From NCBI GenBank assembly GCA_963585895.1, contig OY757917.1, positions 104,086,346-104,150,345 of the forward strand: a DNA stretch of 64,000 nucleotides. The letters run 5' to 3'. Numbering within the stretch: position 1 is the stretch's first letter; each line of letters begins with the position of its first letter. Shown here one piece after another: positions 1 through 10,029 of the stretch. The DNA is from Sepioteuthis lessoniana (Eukaryota > Mollusca > Cephalopoda > Myopsida > Loliginidae). Under the pieces are notes generated by a model that had not been told where the DNA came from, did not search any database, and was given only the letters and a program-made list of their open reading frames with translations. Made by a program: the position numbers and the translations under genes.

Positions 1-28
1 AAGAGGTTAACATTTTTTTGAGTGATGT

Positions 29-235
29 AAACATAATGTCACGTGGGATGTTCGAAACACCATGCAGAACAGACGTGACTTCGATTGTCCCAATCAATTT
101 TATTTTTATTTTATTTTATTTTTTTATTCTGTTTATTTATTTATTGTTTTTTATTTTTCAAAAATTAGGACAAGTGAAGTAACGTCTGTTCCACTTTGCG
201 TTTAAATGCCCCACGTGGCACCATGGTTACAACAC
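29..235. repeat. Imperfect inverted repeat, ~68-bp arms
   Basis: Bases 29-94 and 164-235 are imperfect reverse complements; both arms carry CACGTG and an ACAGACGT-type core. The spacer is T-rich low-complexity sequence. Another CACGTG lies at about 262. It could be a MITE relic; I see no coding potential in it. Confidence 0.55.
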
Positions 236-679
236 CCAATTTGGTGTTCTAACAACAAACCACGTGAAAACATGTTTACAACGTTCAAAAACAATTTTGA
301 ACCTCCAACATCGTGTTCATTTATAAAAAAAAAGTCTCTGAATATGAAGTTTTACTTTGGAATAAATTAGACTCCAATAATTATTATTTTGCATTACAAT
401 AGCCCTCTAAATTAATTCAGTACTATGAAATAAAATAATTTGTGCAATGCTTTAAGCAAATTACAAAATACTTATTTAGTTTTTTTTGTATATTCATTTA
501 ATAGCATGGGTATTTATTTGTGACCCATAGTTTCATGCTACCTTATTACGACAATCATCAGGCAGTGAAAAATGGTGTTTCGCGGCAGGGTTGAAATTGT
601 CCTCTGGATATTATTTTAGCAAAATGTAGCAAAGGTTCTTAGTAGACAGGATATGACTGAATACTTTTTTTTGTATTCC
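236..679. other. AT-rich DNA, nothing recognised
   Basis: There is no coherent open reading frame or family match. A small palindrome, AACACCC with GGTGTT, sits around 231-250. Confidence 0.5.
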
Positions 680-900
680 AGTGTGTTTAGGCGTGTAGTG
701 GTGATTTTAACGAAGGAATGAATCATAATCATCATTGCAGAGCGAAGAAAATACATTTTCATTTGTAAGCATAATAGGCAAAAATGTATGGCAGGTCTAA
801 AAGGTAAGATATATTATGGGGTATTAAGTAATATTAATATTTTAAATTGTATTGGCTGCTTTTTCTGTGTTAATGTTATGTTACGTATATTTTATTCTAT
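680..900 (+). repeat. Degenerate dispersed repeat, copy 1 of 3
   Basis: It shares an order of short blocks with 1557-1790 and 13175-13470: a GTGTAGTG-like start, GATTTTAAC, a run of TCATCAT, GAAGAAAAT, then TAGGCAAAAATGTATG and a TTTGTATTAGCTGCC-like end. The family is unidentified. Confidence 0.5.
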
Positions 901-975
901 GTATTTACATATGGGATATAGTGTATTAAGACGTTGCAATAAATGTTCGTATTTGTTGTGTGATGTTAATGTCTT

Positions 976-1003
976 TTGTTATATATATATATATATATAT
1001 ATA
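976..1003. repeat. (TA)n microsatellite
   Basis: A nearly pure TA run of about 26 bp. Small reading frames through it (IYIYIY) are artefacts. Confidence 0.9.
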
Positions 1004-1249
1004 GTTGGTATCATACAATAACTGATGTTTATACAACGCCATTACTTCTAACAAAGCCTCCATCAGATGATGACTCTGGTTTCGGGCATGATTTCGGGGC
1101 TGAAGAATCATTACCACTAAGCCAGAGCGCCCCAGCAGTATCTCAAGACACCACCAGACTTTGTCAGATTGTTGTCGCTCTATAGGATTACCAGATCTAT
1201 GTTGATGCAGTTAGAACCTTATCTTGGATCTTTTCCTTGTATTTCCTTT

Positions 1250-1545
1250 TGTCTGATGGAGGAAGTCAAAGATTAGTCAAGAAAACAGAGGTTGAGTTGG
1301 CAATAAAACCTCTGCATTCGACTTCGATAAGAAATACACTTGTTATCCAGCCATTTATGACACATTGTTATCGCAGATCTTCATATTTTTCCAACTTACG
1401 CTGATGTGCCCAGTCGAAATTTTCTTCAAACGGGACCGTTAACTCAATAAGGAAAACCCTTTTTTGCTTTACCGGACCAAATGACAATATCTGGACGCTT
1501 TGTTGTTAACGCTATTTCAGTTGGAAATATGAAGTTATGTTTTAA
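1250..1545 (-). pseudogene. Broken transposon-associated endonuclease-like fragment
   Basis: On the minus strand one frame reads RPDIVIWSGKAKK (codons near 1497-1459). A one-base shift within a G run near 1458 continues as FLIELTVPFEENFDWAHQRK, then KLEKYEDLR, a stop, and IEVECRGFIANSTSVFLT. From memory, the order RPDIV, ELTVP, then ECRGF is a common conserved block of repetitive invertebrate ORFs. The PD...E spacing recalls the restriction-like endonuclease at the end of R2-type LINEs, but that assignment is inference. At least one frameshift and two stops show it is dead. No reverse transcriptase lies next to it. Confidence 0.5.
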
Positions 1546-1556
1546 ATCGGTTGCAC

Positions 1557-1790
1557 GCATGTGTGTGTGTGTGTGGTGACGATTATAACTAAAGGACGAA
1601 TTATCCTTATCAATTTGTATTATGAAGAAAATGAACTTGATAGGCAAAAATGTATGATGTGTCTAAGACGTAAGAATGAGTGGGGAGGGGATGTATCATG
1701 AAGTATTATTCAATATTAGTATTTTATGCTGGAATATCTTTGTGTTGGATTGCGATAATGATTTGTATTAGCTGCCTACGTTGTGAAAAA
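1557..1790 (+). repeat. Degenerate dispersed repeat, copy 2 of 3
   Basis: It matches the copies at 680 and 13175 (AAAGGACGAATTATC, AAGAAAATGAA, GGCAAAAATGTATGA, ATTTGTATTAGCTGCCTA). It abuts the 488-bp tandem array directly. Confidence 0.55.
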
Positions 1791-2193
1791 AAAAATGCAC
1801 ATTTGATTTAAAATAGTAATGTCTTAAATGTCAGCTGTATTCTGTGTTGTTTAAATGAAGAATGAAGACTTATGCGACTTAATTTTCAGGAAAAACTTTA
1901 CTTTTGGAAGACGAACTTCTAAATTTGCTAAAGAAAACCCCCAAAATGCCCCCCCACAATGAAAAGAAAGGAAGAGGAAAAAAAAATCCAAAACACCTCA
2001 AATGTAGTCTAACACGTGCTAAAGACGAAAGCCATAAAAGAGTTGACTCCTCCTCTGTCTTTCTTTCTCTCTCTCTCTCTCTCTCTGTGTGTCTCTCTCT
2101 CTCTGTCCACCACTAGATGACCATGATATAGGAGTGGAACCTTTAATATAAATACTATTAAAATTAGTAATAATTCAATCCTTCATTTGTTGA
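1791..2193 (+). repeat. 488-bp tandem unit 1, left part (split by LINE)
   Basis: It starts AAAAATGCACATTTG and is nearly identical to the units at 8932 and 9420. The last 18 bases (2176-2193) are the left copy of the LINE target duplication; the rest of the unit resumes at 8845. It carries a good 3' splice-site-like string (TTAATTTTCAG at about 1879-1889), followed by an open stretch that reads LEDELLNLLKKTPKMPP and a basic tail, then a (CT)n run at about 2060-2105. Whether this was ever an exon is unknown. Confidence 0.85.
2176..2193. repeat. Target-site duplication, left copy
   Basis: The 18-mer CAATCCTTCATTTGTTGA is repeated exactly at 8827-8844. The uninterrupted unit at 9314-9331 has this word once, followed by AATAGTATGC, as expected of the empty site. 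Confidence 0.92.
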
Positions 2194-2493
2194 GTCTCGA
2201 GTTATGGTAGAGTCTTGACCACGCTTTTGTCTGTTTGTAATTGCTATTGACCAGTAAGTTTTTCTAATTATTGTTAAATCTGTTCTTGTTTTGGAAAATA
2301 CTGTTATTTGTTGATTTGAGTTATTGTTTGAACTTTTATTGTTGACTACCCCTTCCCCAAACAATTGTTATTTGTTTGCTGAGGGGGGTCAAAGCTTGTT
2401 TTTGGAATTTTTTTGTTTTGGAAAATAACAACGTCCAATTTTTTACACACCAAAAGAACTCTTTCGTCTTGCCTGGTTGCCTAATAAGCAACT
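2194..2493 (+). promoter_or_regulatory. LINE 5' UTR
   Basis: The sequence between the target duplication and the ORF1 ATG is T- and G-rich. A full-length LINE must carry an internal promoter near its 5' end, so this is the likely place, but I see no TATA box or defined initiator. Confidence 0.5.
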
Positions 2494-4629
2494 ATGGCAA
2501 CCGAATCCCCAATTCCAGTAGCGACACCTTCACCATCTCCGTCGCTTACTGACATTTTTGACGGCACAAGTCCCCCCTCCAAACCAGAAAACAAATGGCC
2601 AATTCTCTCTTCGGCCAGTAGTAGCATTCCGCCCGCACAAAAAGTGCCATTATTGCCGGCCTCCTGGTCGGACAAAATTACACAAAATGCGTGTAATATG
2701 GACTTCGGGAAATTAAAAGAAAAATATGACAAATATTTTGACGGAAACAGGATTTTTCCAATCCCGGAATTGGTCGAGCAGGTGAAACCGAAAACGGTTT
2801 CATTTGTCATCACCGACTTAAAGACACGAAGGTTGGCCGGCATAAAGAAGGAAACCTTCGAAGAATTATTAAAAGGGGCAGGAATCCCGGCGAAATATTA
2901 CTGCCGTCGCAGTTTCGCCACCTGGGATGTGTTATTACCATCCCAGGAACTGGCAGCCAAGCTAGCTGGAGAAAGCATAAACTCCAAATTCTTCAGGCTC
3001 CAGCCCGAATACATGGGGAGACGACGGATACGTGTCACCGTGTGTAATGTCCCAATAGAACTGAACGAAGAAGTGCTGGCGGCATATCTATGCAAACATG
3101 GCGACATAGAGAACATTATTAAAGCCAAGTCCAGCACCGGGACAGCGCACGGCGATTACGTCTTCACCATGTGTTTGGACCGATGGGGGTTTGGAACCAT
3201 TCCCCATACCATAGAGTATGAAACACAAGTAATGACGGTGGTTGTGGAGGGCAGGAAGCCCCAATGCTGGAATTGAAAACAGCTAGGGCACTTTTCCAAA
3301 TCCTGCCCTCAAAAGATAATGCAACCAGGCCAGACAGTGGCAACCACAGCAGTAGCAGCAGCAACAACTACACCGTCGACAAAGGCAACGGCGACAGTAG
3401 CTTGCGAGAGCCCTAATGCAGAAACTGGGGACCACCCCGATAAAGATGAAGAGGGGTGGACCCAGGTACAAAGAGGGAAGCAAAAAAAGAAGGCTTCTGC
3501 GAAGGCCAACACGACAACCACCGTCACTACTAAGACTACTGAAAAACAGCAGCAACAACAACCATCATCAGCAGTAGCAAAGACTCCATCATCATCATCA
3601 TCAACAGTAATACAAAAGAAAACTAAAGACATACCAGAAAGCATGGAAGTCGCAGTCAACCTGAAGAGACGTAGAGACAGTGGGGACTCGCAGAAGGACG
3701 GGGGTGAGAAAAAACACATTAAGGATAACAAAGTACATCCCCAAACACCATCCCAGTCTCAAAAAAAGGGGGAACAGTCCCAAACACCATCTCAGTCTCA
3801 AACAAAGCATCCCCAAACACCATCTCAGTCTCAGTCAAAGTCTCAATCCAAGCATCCCCAAACACCATCCCAGCCTCAACCAAAGCATCCCCAAACACCA
3901 TCCCAGTCTCAACCAAAGGGGGATGAAAACAAGGAAAAATCACCGGTCAAACCCCAAAGACCAGCCCAATTAATCCCGCTCCCACAACAATCCAAAAGTA
4001 CCCCGACTGACGACTTCCCACTTTCCCCGCAATCACCTTCACTATCCCCCATCACCACACCCAAACTAATCACACGGTCCCATTCGGTGACCAGAGCATC
4101 AACCCCTTCACCATCAGCAACAAAACAGCGCTCGCAGTCGGTCTCAAGTGAGGTGCGACGGGCGACAAACGCCTTTTACTTTTGTGAGGACATATTGGAG
4201 CCCCAGCACCTAGACCATGTCCTCAAGAAAGCCCTTAAGCCCCTGTTGGCTCTGAAGACAATTGAAAAAAAGGACATTACGAATCCGTACAATTTTCCAA
4301 ATGTACCAATGTTGACCACATTCGTCCGTGCAGCTGGTAACCGAACTAAGGAGCTTTGGCTTTTTATTGAGGAAGCCAGTCGGGCGGACGTAATGTTGGC
4401 CGACACTACCAATGCAATGTTGCGGAAGATGTTACCATATTGTGCGGGAAGGGTCCCGATTTTAGTTCACCCTTCCTTCTATAGGTCATTAAAATTGAGG
4501 TACCCCATGGATGTCGGGGGAATCACCAGAGACGACCGAGTTAGCACTGAGCTCGGTACCGGATCCCTGCGTCAGGCCGTCGGCATCCTTACTCCCAAGG
4601 ATTTCCGGCCCGTAGTCGACAGTGAGTAA
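2494..4629 (+). pseudogene. LINE ORF1 protein, one in-frame TGA
   Basis: The nucleic-acid-binding ORF1 of the Tx1/L1-type LINE. It reads in one frame from the ATG at 2494 to the TAA at 4627-4629 (711 sense-length codons), broken only by TGA at 3274-3276. The TGA falls at the second cysteine of a CCHC knuckle: Cys at 3265-3267, [stop], His at 3289-3291, Cys at 3304-3306, spacing CX2CX4HX4C. A TGC-to-TGA change explains it. The region before the knuckle (about residues 150-255) looks like the RNA-recognition part of such ORF1s. After it come Thr/Lys/Gln-rich low-complexity sequence and a tandem HPQTPSQSQ-type repeat (about 3735-3920). The final ~150 residues are ordinary mixed sequence. As it stands, a truncated 260-residue product is predicted. 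Confidence 0.82.
3735..3925 (+). repeat. In-frame minisatellite in ORF1
   Basis: About seven imperfect copies of a unit encoding HPQTPSQSQ or PKHPQTPSQPQ. The nucleotide unit is CCCCAAACACCATCCCAGTC-like, 27-30 bp. Length changes would stay in frame when whole units are gained or lost. Confidence 0.85.
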
Positions 4630-4643
4630 GGTAAGTGGGATTG

Positions 4644-7600
4644 ATGGCTCTTAACCTTGCTACGTTGAATGTGAGGGGATTGAGGGATTCAAGCAAGTGT
4701 GCGCGCTTGCTTGGTGAACTCAAAACTCTCGGTGTAGATGTTGCTGCAGTGCAAGAAACTCACTTCATTTGCGGTGCGGACTGTCGTGTGCTGGAGAAGG
4801 ATTTTAATGTTTTTTCAGCATATGGCAGCCGTGCCAGCGCTGGGGTTTCCTTGCTAGTTGGACGCAGCCTTGATGCCGATGTTGACGTGGTTTTTGCAGG
4901 TGACGGGGGCCGACTGGTTGTGGCCGATGTTGCCGTGAAAAGTTTCAAGTTTCGTCTGGTTGCGGTTTATGCGCCCAATATCGCTGTGGAGAGGGTTTCC
5001 TTTTTTTGTCGGTTGGCGCCGTTCCTGGACGATAAGAAGCGGCTAGTTTTAATGGGTGATTGGAATGCGATCCTTGATCCCAAGATAGATAAGGTCGGGC
5101 GGGGAGCTAGTAGATGGGGAAGGTGTGAGAGCAGCCTTGCCGGCCTCATGACTCGTCATGATCTGGTCGACAGGTTTCGTCTTGATCACCCAGGGCGGGA
5201 GATGTGGACGTGGTTAGAAAGCTCGCCCTCTGCCAAAGTGGGTACCTACTTGGACAGAGTGTTAGTTAGAAGAGCTGACATCGATTTTGTTAGTTGTCCC
5301 ACGTTCCACTTGATAGCGTGGACTGACCATAAACTTGTTAGCGTCAGTCTACGGTTAGCTGATAGGCCTAGTCTGGCCGGCTACTGGAAGTTCAATACCT
5401 CCTTACTGGAGATACGGGACTTCCGGGAGCGGCTGGAATCCCTAATCAAGCGGGCGTTAGTGGGGGCGGTTACCGGGAATAGGTGGTGGGGATCTCTTAA
5501 GCATAGGATTAGAGATTTCGCAACCAAGTACGGTCAACAGCTCAATTTAGATAGGGCCAAGGAAGCGAAATCTATAGAAGATAGACTTTCCCGGGCGGTG
5601 GCGGGGGGGGACTCCCTAAACGTAGAGCTAGCTAGGGGGGACCTTGAGCGCGAGAGTAGCGAGCGCTACAAGGGCTACGTAGTTAGATCTAGGTTAAAGA
5701 GAGTTCTCAACGAAGCTGTGAAGACGAACGCGACTGCGCGTGAAGAAGAAGTGCGAAGGTTCCCCGATCGGTATATCGTTTCTGTCAAGGCCCCGGACGG
5801 GCGACTGCTGCGTTCGAGTCGTGAGATACGTGATGCCTTTCGGGCGCACTTTCGGGGTCGCTTTGCCCGCTGCACTGATCTCCCGATCCGGGAGTTTCGT
5901 AGCTATCTTGCCGACTTCCCCCGCCTTGGGGCGGCTGGCTGCGAGGGTGTGGTTACTGAATGCGAAGTCCGTGACGCGTTGAAGCAGGTCGGCCTGAACA
6001 AGTCGCCGGGACTGGATGGTTTGCCCTACGAAGTGTACTTGAGGATGTCGCACATGTTTGTGCCTATTCTGACGGATATGTTCAATCATTGGTTCGCCCA
6101 GGGAGCCATCCCTGGTAGCGTTACCAAGGGCGTGATCACATTGCTGAAGAAAGGTGGCAGGCATGTTTGGGAGGGCTTAGATGATTACAGGCCCATAACT
6201 CTGCTTAACACAGAGTTAAAGATTTTGGCTCGGGTCTTGGCGAATCGTTTACAGCGTGTCATCAGTGATCTGATCGGCCCTGAACAGTCCTTTGCTGTGA
6301 AGGGAAGATCGATCCAGGACAATCTGCACTTGATTCGCGAGGTCCTAGAGGGTATAGAAGACGACACAGATGCCGCACTGATCAGTTTAGATCAGTCCAA
6401 GGCCTTCGATAGGGTTGACCATCGGTTCTTGGCGTCTGTTTTGGAGACTGCCGGATTCAAACCGGAGTTCCGCAGATGGATTAGCATGATGTACCACAAC
6501 CCTCAGGCAGTGGTGCAGGTGAACGGAAGGCGTTCGAGGGTATTCGCGATCGAGCGTTCGGTGCGGCAGGGCTGCCCGTTGTCTCCTCTTCTCTATGTCC
6601 TCGCGTTGGAGCCCCTCCTGCACAGGCTTAGGGATGAGGGGACAAGTCCGTCCCTGCGCGGTATACCTTTTGTTAGCAGCCTTGCGGCAAGGGTTTCCGC
6701 GTTCGCTGATGATATCACAGTGTTTGTATCCCGCCGTCTGGATATAAAGGCTGTGAAGAAGGCGGTTAGCGAGTACGAGCGGATTGCAGGGGCCAAGGTC
6801 AACTTTGACAAAAGCGAAGGTTTGCGGCTTGGTGCTTGGAGGGGTAGCGATACTCTTCCAGGGCCCTTCCGCTGGAGTGACGGACCCGTCCGCATCCTCG
6901 GGGTGTGGTTCGGGCCCGACCTCCAACTGGAGCGAAATTGGTCGGAAGTACAAGCTAAGGTGAATGCTCGGGTGGGAACCTGGCTTTCAAGGAGGTTGTC
7001 CTTAAAGGGTAGGGCGGAGGCGTGTGCCGTGTACGTCTTCCCCCTGATTCTTTACCGATTGGCTGTACTTCCTCTGCCTAAGGCACGTCGGTTGGCACTG
7101 CAACAATCCCTTTCCAGATTACTCTGGGGAGGTGCAAGGCCGATGGTCCGTAGGCAGGTCTGTATCCAACGTACGCGCAACGGGGGTCTAGGTATGCCTG
7201 ATCTGGAGAGCCACTGGCTTGCTGAAAGACTTGCTTACTTGGGCAGAGTCTTGACGGGGACTGCAGTGTGGAGACTGAAGGCGAGTCGGACTTTTCCTCG
7301 CTTAAAGTCAGACCCAAAGGCTGAAGGTCGACGTAGGCCTTTGGGCGAAACACTGTTTGTCCGCGAGTGCCGAACGGCCCTTCGTAACCTTCTTGGGTCC
7401 AGTGACCTTTCACGGCCTCGAAAAGAACTATATCGGGAGCTAGTGGTGGGTTCCGCTTCTGATCCTCTCAGCGAGCGGCACGGCTGGACGACGGAGGAGA
7501 TTCGCTCTCATTGGAATTGGACGCCAGGATCGAGCTTCTTGAACAACTCCGAGTTCTCGCTCACCTGGCGACTTGTGCGAAATGCGTTACCCCTTACCGG

Positions 7601-8123
7601 CTTGAACTACAAGGCGGGCCTGGCAGACATGCCCGATTGCGCTCGCTGCGGCAGTGGCTTGAAAGAAACGGCTGAGCACGCCTTCTACTACAGCGAGCGA
7701 GTCCGTCCGTTTTGGGATCACGTCCGCGAGTGGACGGCCCGCATCGAGCCCAAACAGCTCGTGCTGCTCGACGTTGGTTACGTCGTGGACAACGTTCTTC
7801 CTCCGTTTCAGGGTGAGAAGCGTGTGGTGTTTCTCGTGATCCTGGCTGTAGCTAGAATGGTGGTGTGGACGACGCGAAACAAGGGATTTTATGACGATGC
7901 AAACTTTTCTCATCGTGATCTGGTTTTGTTTTTTCGGCATCTGCTGAGGGTCAAAATCAGATGCGATAGAAAACGCTTGGATCGCATAAAATTCAGCAAA
8001 AGGTGGGTGAATGCAGCGAGCCTGGTCGTGCGAAGGGGGCAATGTTGGAGTCATCCTTCCCTCCTCTGCCGACTCATGGCGTCTACGGTACGGGTCCTTA
8101 GGGACCCCACCCCTGGTGAGTAG
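4644..8123 (+). CDS. LINE ORF2: endonuclease and reverse transcriptase
   Basis: The replication enzyme of the LINE: it nicks the target and copies the element RNA from the nick. The frame is open for 1159 residues from the first ATG (4644); an upstream GTG in frame is not a likely eukaryotic start. The N-terminal ~235 residues are an APE-like endonuclease (TLNVRGL, VQETHF, MGDWNAI, WTDHKLVSVSL). The reverse transcriptase spans roughly residues 430-760 (SPGLDGLPYEVY, LDQSKAFDRVDH, RQGCPLSPLLY, and the catalytic FADD at residues 687-690). Near the C terminus, CARC...H is a zinc motif whose expected fourth cysteine is Ser (AGC, 7692-7694, residue 1017). It starts 14 nt after ORF1, so reinitiation or independent initiation is needed. 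The frame is intact, but activity is doubtful given the lost zinc ligand. Confidence 0.88.
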   Translation: MALNLATLNVRGLRDSSKCARLLGELKTLGVDVAAVQETHFICGADCRVLEKDFNVFSAYGSRASAGVSLLVGRSLDADVDVVFAGDGGRLVVADVAVKSFKFRLVAVYAPNIAVERVSFFCRLAPFLDDKKRLVLMGDWNAILDPKIDKVGRGASRWGRCESSLAGLMTRHDLVDRFRLDHPGREMWTWLESSPSAKVGTYLDRVLVRRADIDFVSCPTFHLIAWTDHKLVSVSLRLADRPSLAGYWKFNTSLLEIRDFRERLESLIKRALVGAVTGNRWWGSLKHRIRDFATKYGQQLNLDRAKEAKSIEDRLSRAVAGGDSLNVELARGDLERESSERYKGYVVRSRLKRVLNEAVKTNATAREEEVRRFPDRYIVSVKAPDGRLLRSSREIRDAFRAHFRGRFARCTDLPIREFRSYLADFPRLGAAGCEGVVTECEVRDALKQVGLNKSPGLDGLPYEVYLRMSHMFVPILTDMFNHWFAQGAIPGSVTKGVITLLKKGGRHVWEGLDDYRPITLLNTELKILARVLANRLQRVISDLIGPEQSFAVKGRSIQDNLHLIREVLEGIEDDTDAALISLDQSKAFDRVDHRFLASVLETAGFKPEFRRWISMMYHNPQAVVQVNGRRSRVFAIERSVRQGCPLSPLLYVLALEPLLHRLRDEGTSPSLRGIPFVSSLAARVSAFADDITVFVSRRLDIKAVKKAVSEYERIAGAKVNFDKSEGLRLGAWRGSDTLPGPFRWSDGPVRILGVWFGPDLQLERNWSEVQAKVNARVGTWLSRRLSLKGRAEACAVYVFPLILYRLAVLPLPKARRLALQQSLSRLLWGGARPMVRRQVCIQRTRNGGLGMPDLESHWLAERLAYLGRVLTGTAVWRLKASRTFPRLKSDPKAEGRRRPLGETLFVRECRTALRNLLGSSDLSRPRKELYRELVVGSASDPLSERHGWTTEEIRSHWNWTPGSSFLNNSEFSLTWRLVRNALPLTGLNYKAGLADMPDCARCGSGLKETAEHAFYYSERVRPFWDHVREWTARIEPKQLVLLDVGYVVDNVLPPFQGEKRVVFLVILAVARMVVWTTRNKGFYDDANFSHRDLVLFFRHLLRVKIRCDRKRLDRIKFSKRWVNAASLVVRRGQCWSHPSLLCRLMASTVRVLRDPTPGE

Positions 8124-8826
8124 AACTGTTCCCCTTTTCTCTTTTGGTACCTAGGTACCTAGTTAGCAGTATGTTGTGTGTCATTGTCCCCGTCATCTAG
8201 TTGTTAGTTCTCAAGATCTTCCCCATCCCCATTATTTTTGGTACCTCAGCCCGTGTCCCAGCCCACGTTTACTGAAGATCTTGAACACTCATATGTATAT
8301 ATATAAAAAATCAAAAATATAAAATTTATAAAAATCATATCACCCGCTTGTATTAACCCATTCCGCGCCCGACCCGTTATTTCTTTTACCACCGTAGATT
8401 AGGATCCCAATCCCACTTAGGACAGGTCCGGCTTGTTTTCGGTTCCTTTCGCCCCGGAAAACAGTCGGCCTCCGATTTTAGAGACGGGGGGATGGGAGGG
8501 TAACCAAATGGGGATTTTTTCCTTGTTTTTCGTTTATTTCGGGGTTTTTCTCCCATCCCCATCACAAGCATTGTATATAAATCATGAATAAAAATCATCC
8601 ATCAATTTTCGGGTTTTAAGTAGGACTTTTCATAGAGTACATGTGGTATTTTGGTGATTGCTGCGCATATGGCGACGGATGAATGGTTATATATTGTATT
8701 GTTGAATGGGTCGGCGAATGTGGCTAGCTAGGTCCCGTAGAACATATAGAAAGGCATGACCGCTCTTTTCCCCTCCCCCAAAAACTTGAGGTCTTGTGCC
8801 AACCATTTTTGTAAAATGGAAATAAA
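8124..8826 (+). other. LINE 3' UTR
   Basis: About 700 non-coding bases from the ORF2 stop to the right target duplication. A GGTACCTAGGTACCTAG direct repeat lies near 8146-8163. The end GGAAATAAA could serve as both poly(A) signal and tail. Confidence 0.7.
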
Positions 8827-8844
8827 CAATCCTTCATTTGTTGA
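8827..8844. repeat. Target-site duplication, right copy
   Basis: An exact repeat of the 18-mer at 2176-2193. The tandem unit sequence continues from here. Confidence 0.92.
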
Positions 8845-9694
8845 AATAGTATGCATACGTTTGGAAGTGATTCCGTTTCCAGAAGTTTTTTCACAGAGGT
8901 CAGTAAATTTATTCTACTAAACTATTCATTTAAAAATGCACATTTGATTTAAAATAGTAATGTCTTAAATCTCAGCTGTATTCTGTGTTGTTTAAATGAA
9001 GAATGAAGAGTTATGCGACTTAATTTTCAGGAAAAACTTTACTTTTGGAAGACGAACTTCTAAATTTGCTAAAGAAAACCCCCAAAATGGCCCCCCAATG
9101 AAAAGAAAGGAAGAAGAAAAAAAAATCCAAAACACCTCAAATGTAGTCTAACACGTGCTAAAGACGAAAGCCATAAAAGAGTTGACTCCTCCTCTCTCTT
9201 TCTTTCTCTCTCTCTCTCTCTCTGTGTCTCTCTCTCTCTCTCTGTCCACCACTAGATGACCATGATATAGGAGTGGAACCTTTAATATAAATACTATTAA
9301 AATTAGTAATAATTCAATCCTTCATTTGTTGAAATAGTATGCATACGTTTGGAAGTGATTCCGTTTCCAGAAGTTTTTTCACAGAGGTCAGTAAATTTAT
9401 TCTACTAAACTATTCATTTAAAAATGCACATTTGATTTAAAATAGTAATGTCTTAAATCTCAGCTGTATTCTGTGTTGTTTAAATGAAGAATGAAGACTT
9501 ATGCGACTTAATTTTCAGGAAAAACTTTACTTTTGGAAGACGAACTTCTAAATTTGCTAAAGAAAACCCCCAAAATGCCCCCCCCAATGAAAAGAAAGGA
9601 AGAAGAAAAAAAAAATCCAAAACACCTCAAATGTAGTCTAACACGTGCTAAAGACGAAAGCCATAAAAGAGTTGACTCCTCCTCTCTCTTTCTT

Positions 9695-9746
<52 letters not shown>

Positions 9747-9764
9747 CACCACTAGATGACCATG
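8845..9764 (+). repeat. 488-bp tandem array: end of unit 1, units 2 and 3
   Basis: 8845-8931 completes unit 1 (403 + 87 = 490 bp). Unit 2 is 8932-9419. Unit 3 starts at 9420 and loses similarity after GATGACCATG at 9764. Units are nearly identical apart from (CT)n length. Each has TTAATTTTCAG followed by the LEDELLNLLKK reading; it is open in units 1 and 3 but soon stops in unit 2 (MAPQ then stop), which argues against constraint. Confidence 0.88.
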
Positions 9765-9847
9765 TAATATACCCCAATATTTCTTTGAATTTTAACATCC
9801 AGCAGTCCTGGACTTTAACTAAGTTGAAACTTAAGATAAAAAAAGAG

Positions 9848-9881
<34 letters not shown>

Positions 9882-10029
9882 ACCGCGTACACATGGGAAG
9901 CAGCATGATGTACGTGTGAGTCTTGCGGCTTAACGCTCAAGATTGTCAGTTCGATCGGGGAACTACTGCGGCTCATCTATAAGAGTGGCTTCTATAGATG
10001 AGAACAAAAACAGCCATCGAAAGATAACC
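9765..10029. other. Junction region with poly(T) before RTE LINE
   Basis: This holds the sequence between the tandem array and the RTE ORF, including a T run at 9851-9878. Part of it (from about 9879) is probably the RTE 5' UTR; its true 5' end cannot be fixed from one copy. Confidence 0.5.

Larger units (their letters stand above)
2194..8826 (+). mobile_element. Full-length Tx1/L1-type LINE (6.6 kb)
   Basis: A non-LTR retrotransposon bounded by an exact 18-bp target duplication. Order: a 300-bp 5' UTR, ORF1 with a zinc knuckle, a 14-nt gap, ORF2 with an APE-type endonuclease plus reverse transcriptase and a C-terminal zinc motif, a ~700-bp 3' UTR, and a short A-rich end (GGAAATAAA) instead of a long poly(A). 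Two reading frames, the ORF1 CCHC knuckle and the ORF2 motif style resemble the Tx1/L1 group, several of whose members are target-specific by general knowledge. Here the target is a local tandem repeat. ORF1 is interrupted once; ORF2 is open throughout, so the insertion looks fairly recent. Confidence 0.88.

Noticed and set aside
3274-3276. TGA read as selenocysteine in place of the zinc-knuckle Cys
   Set aside because: No SECIS-like structure recognised, and a simple point mutation explains it.
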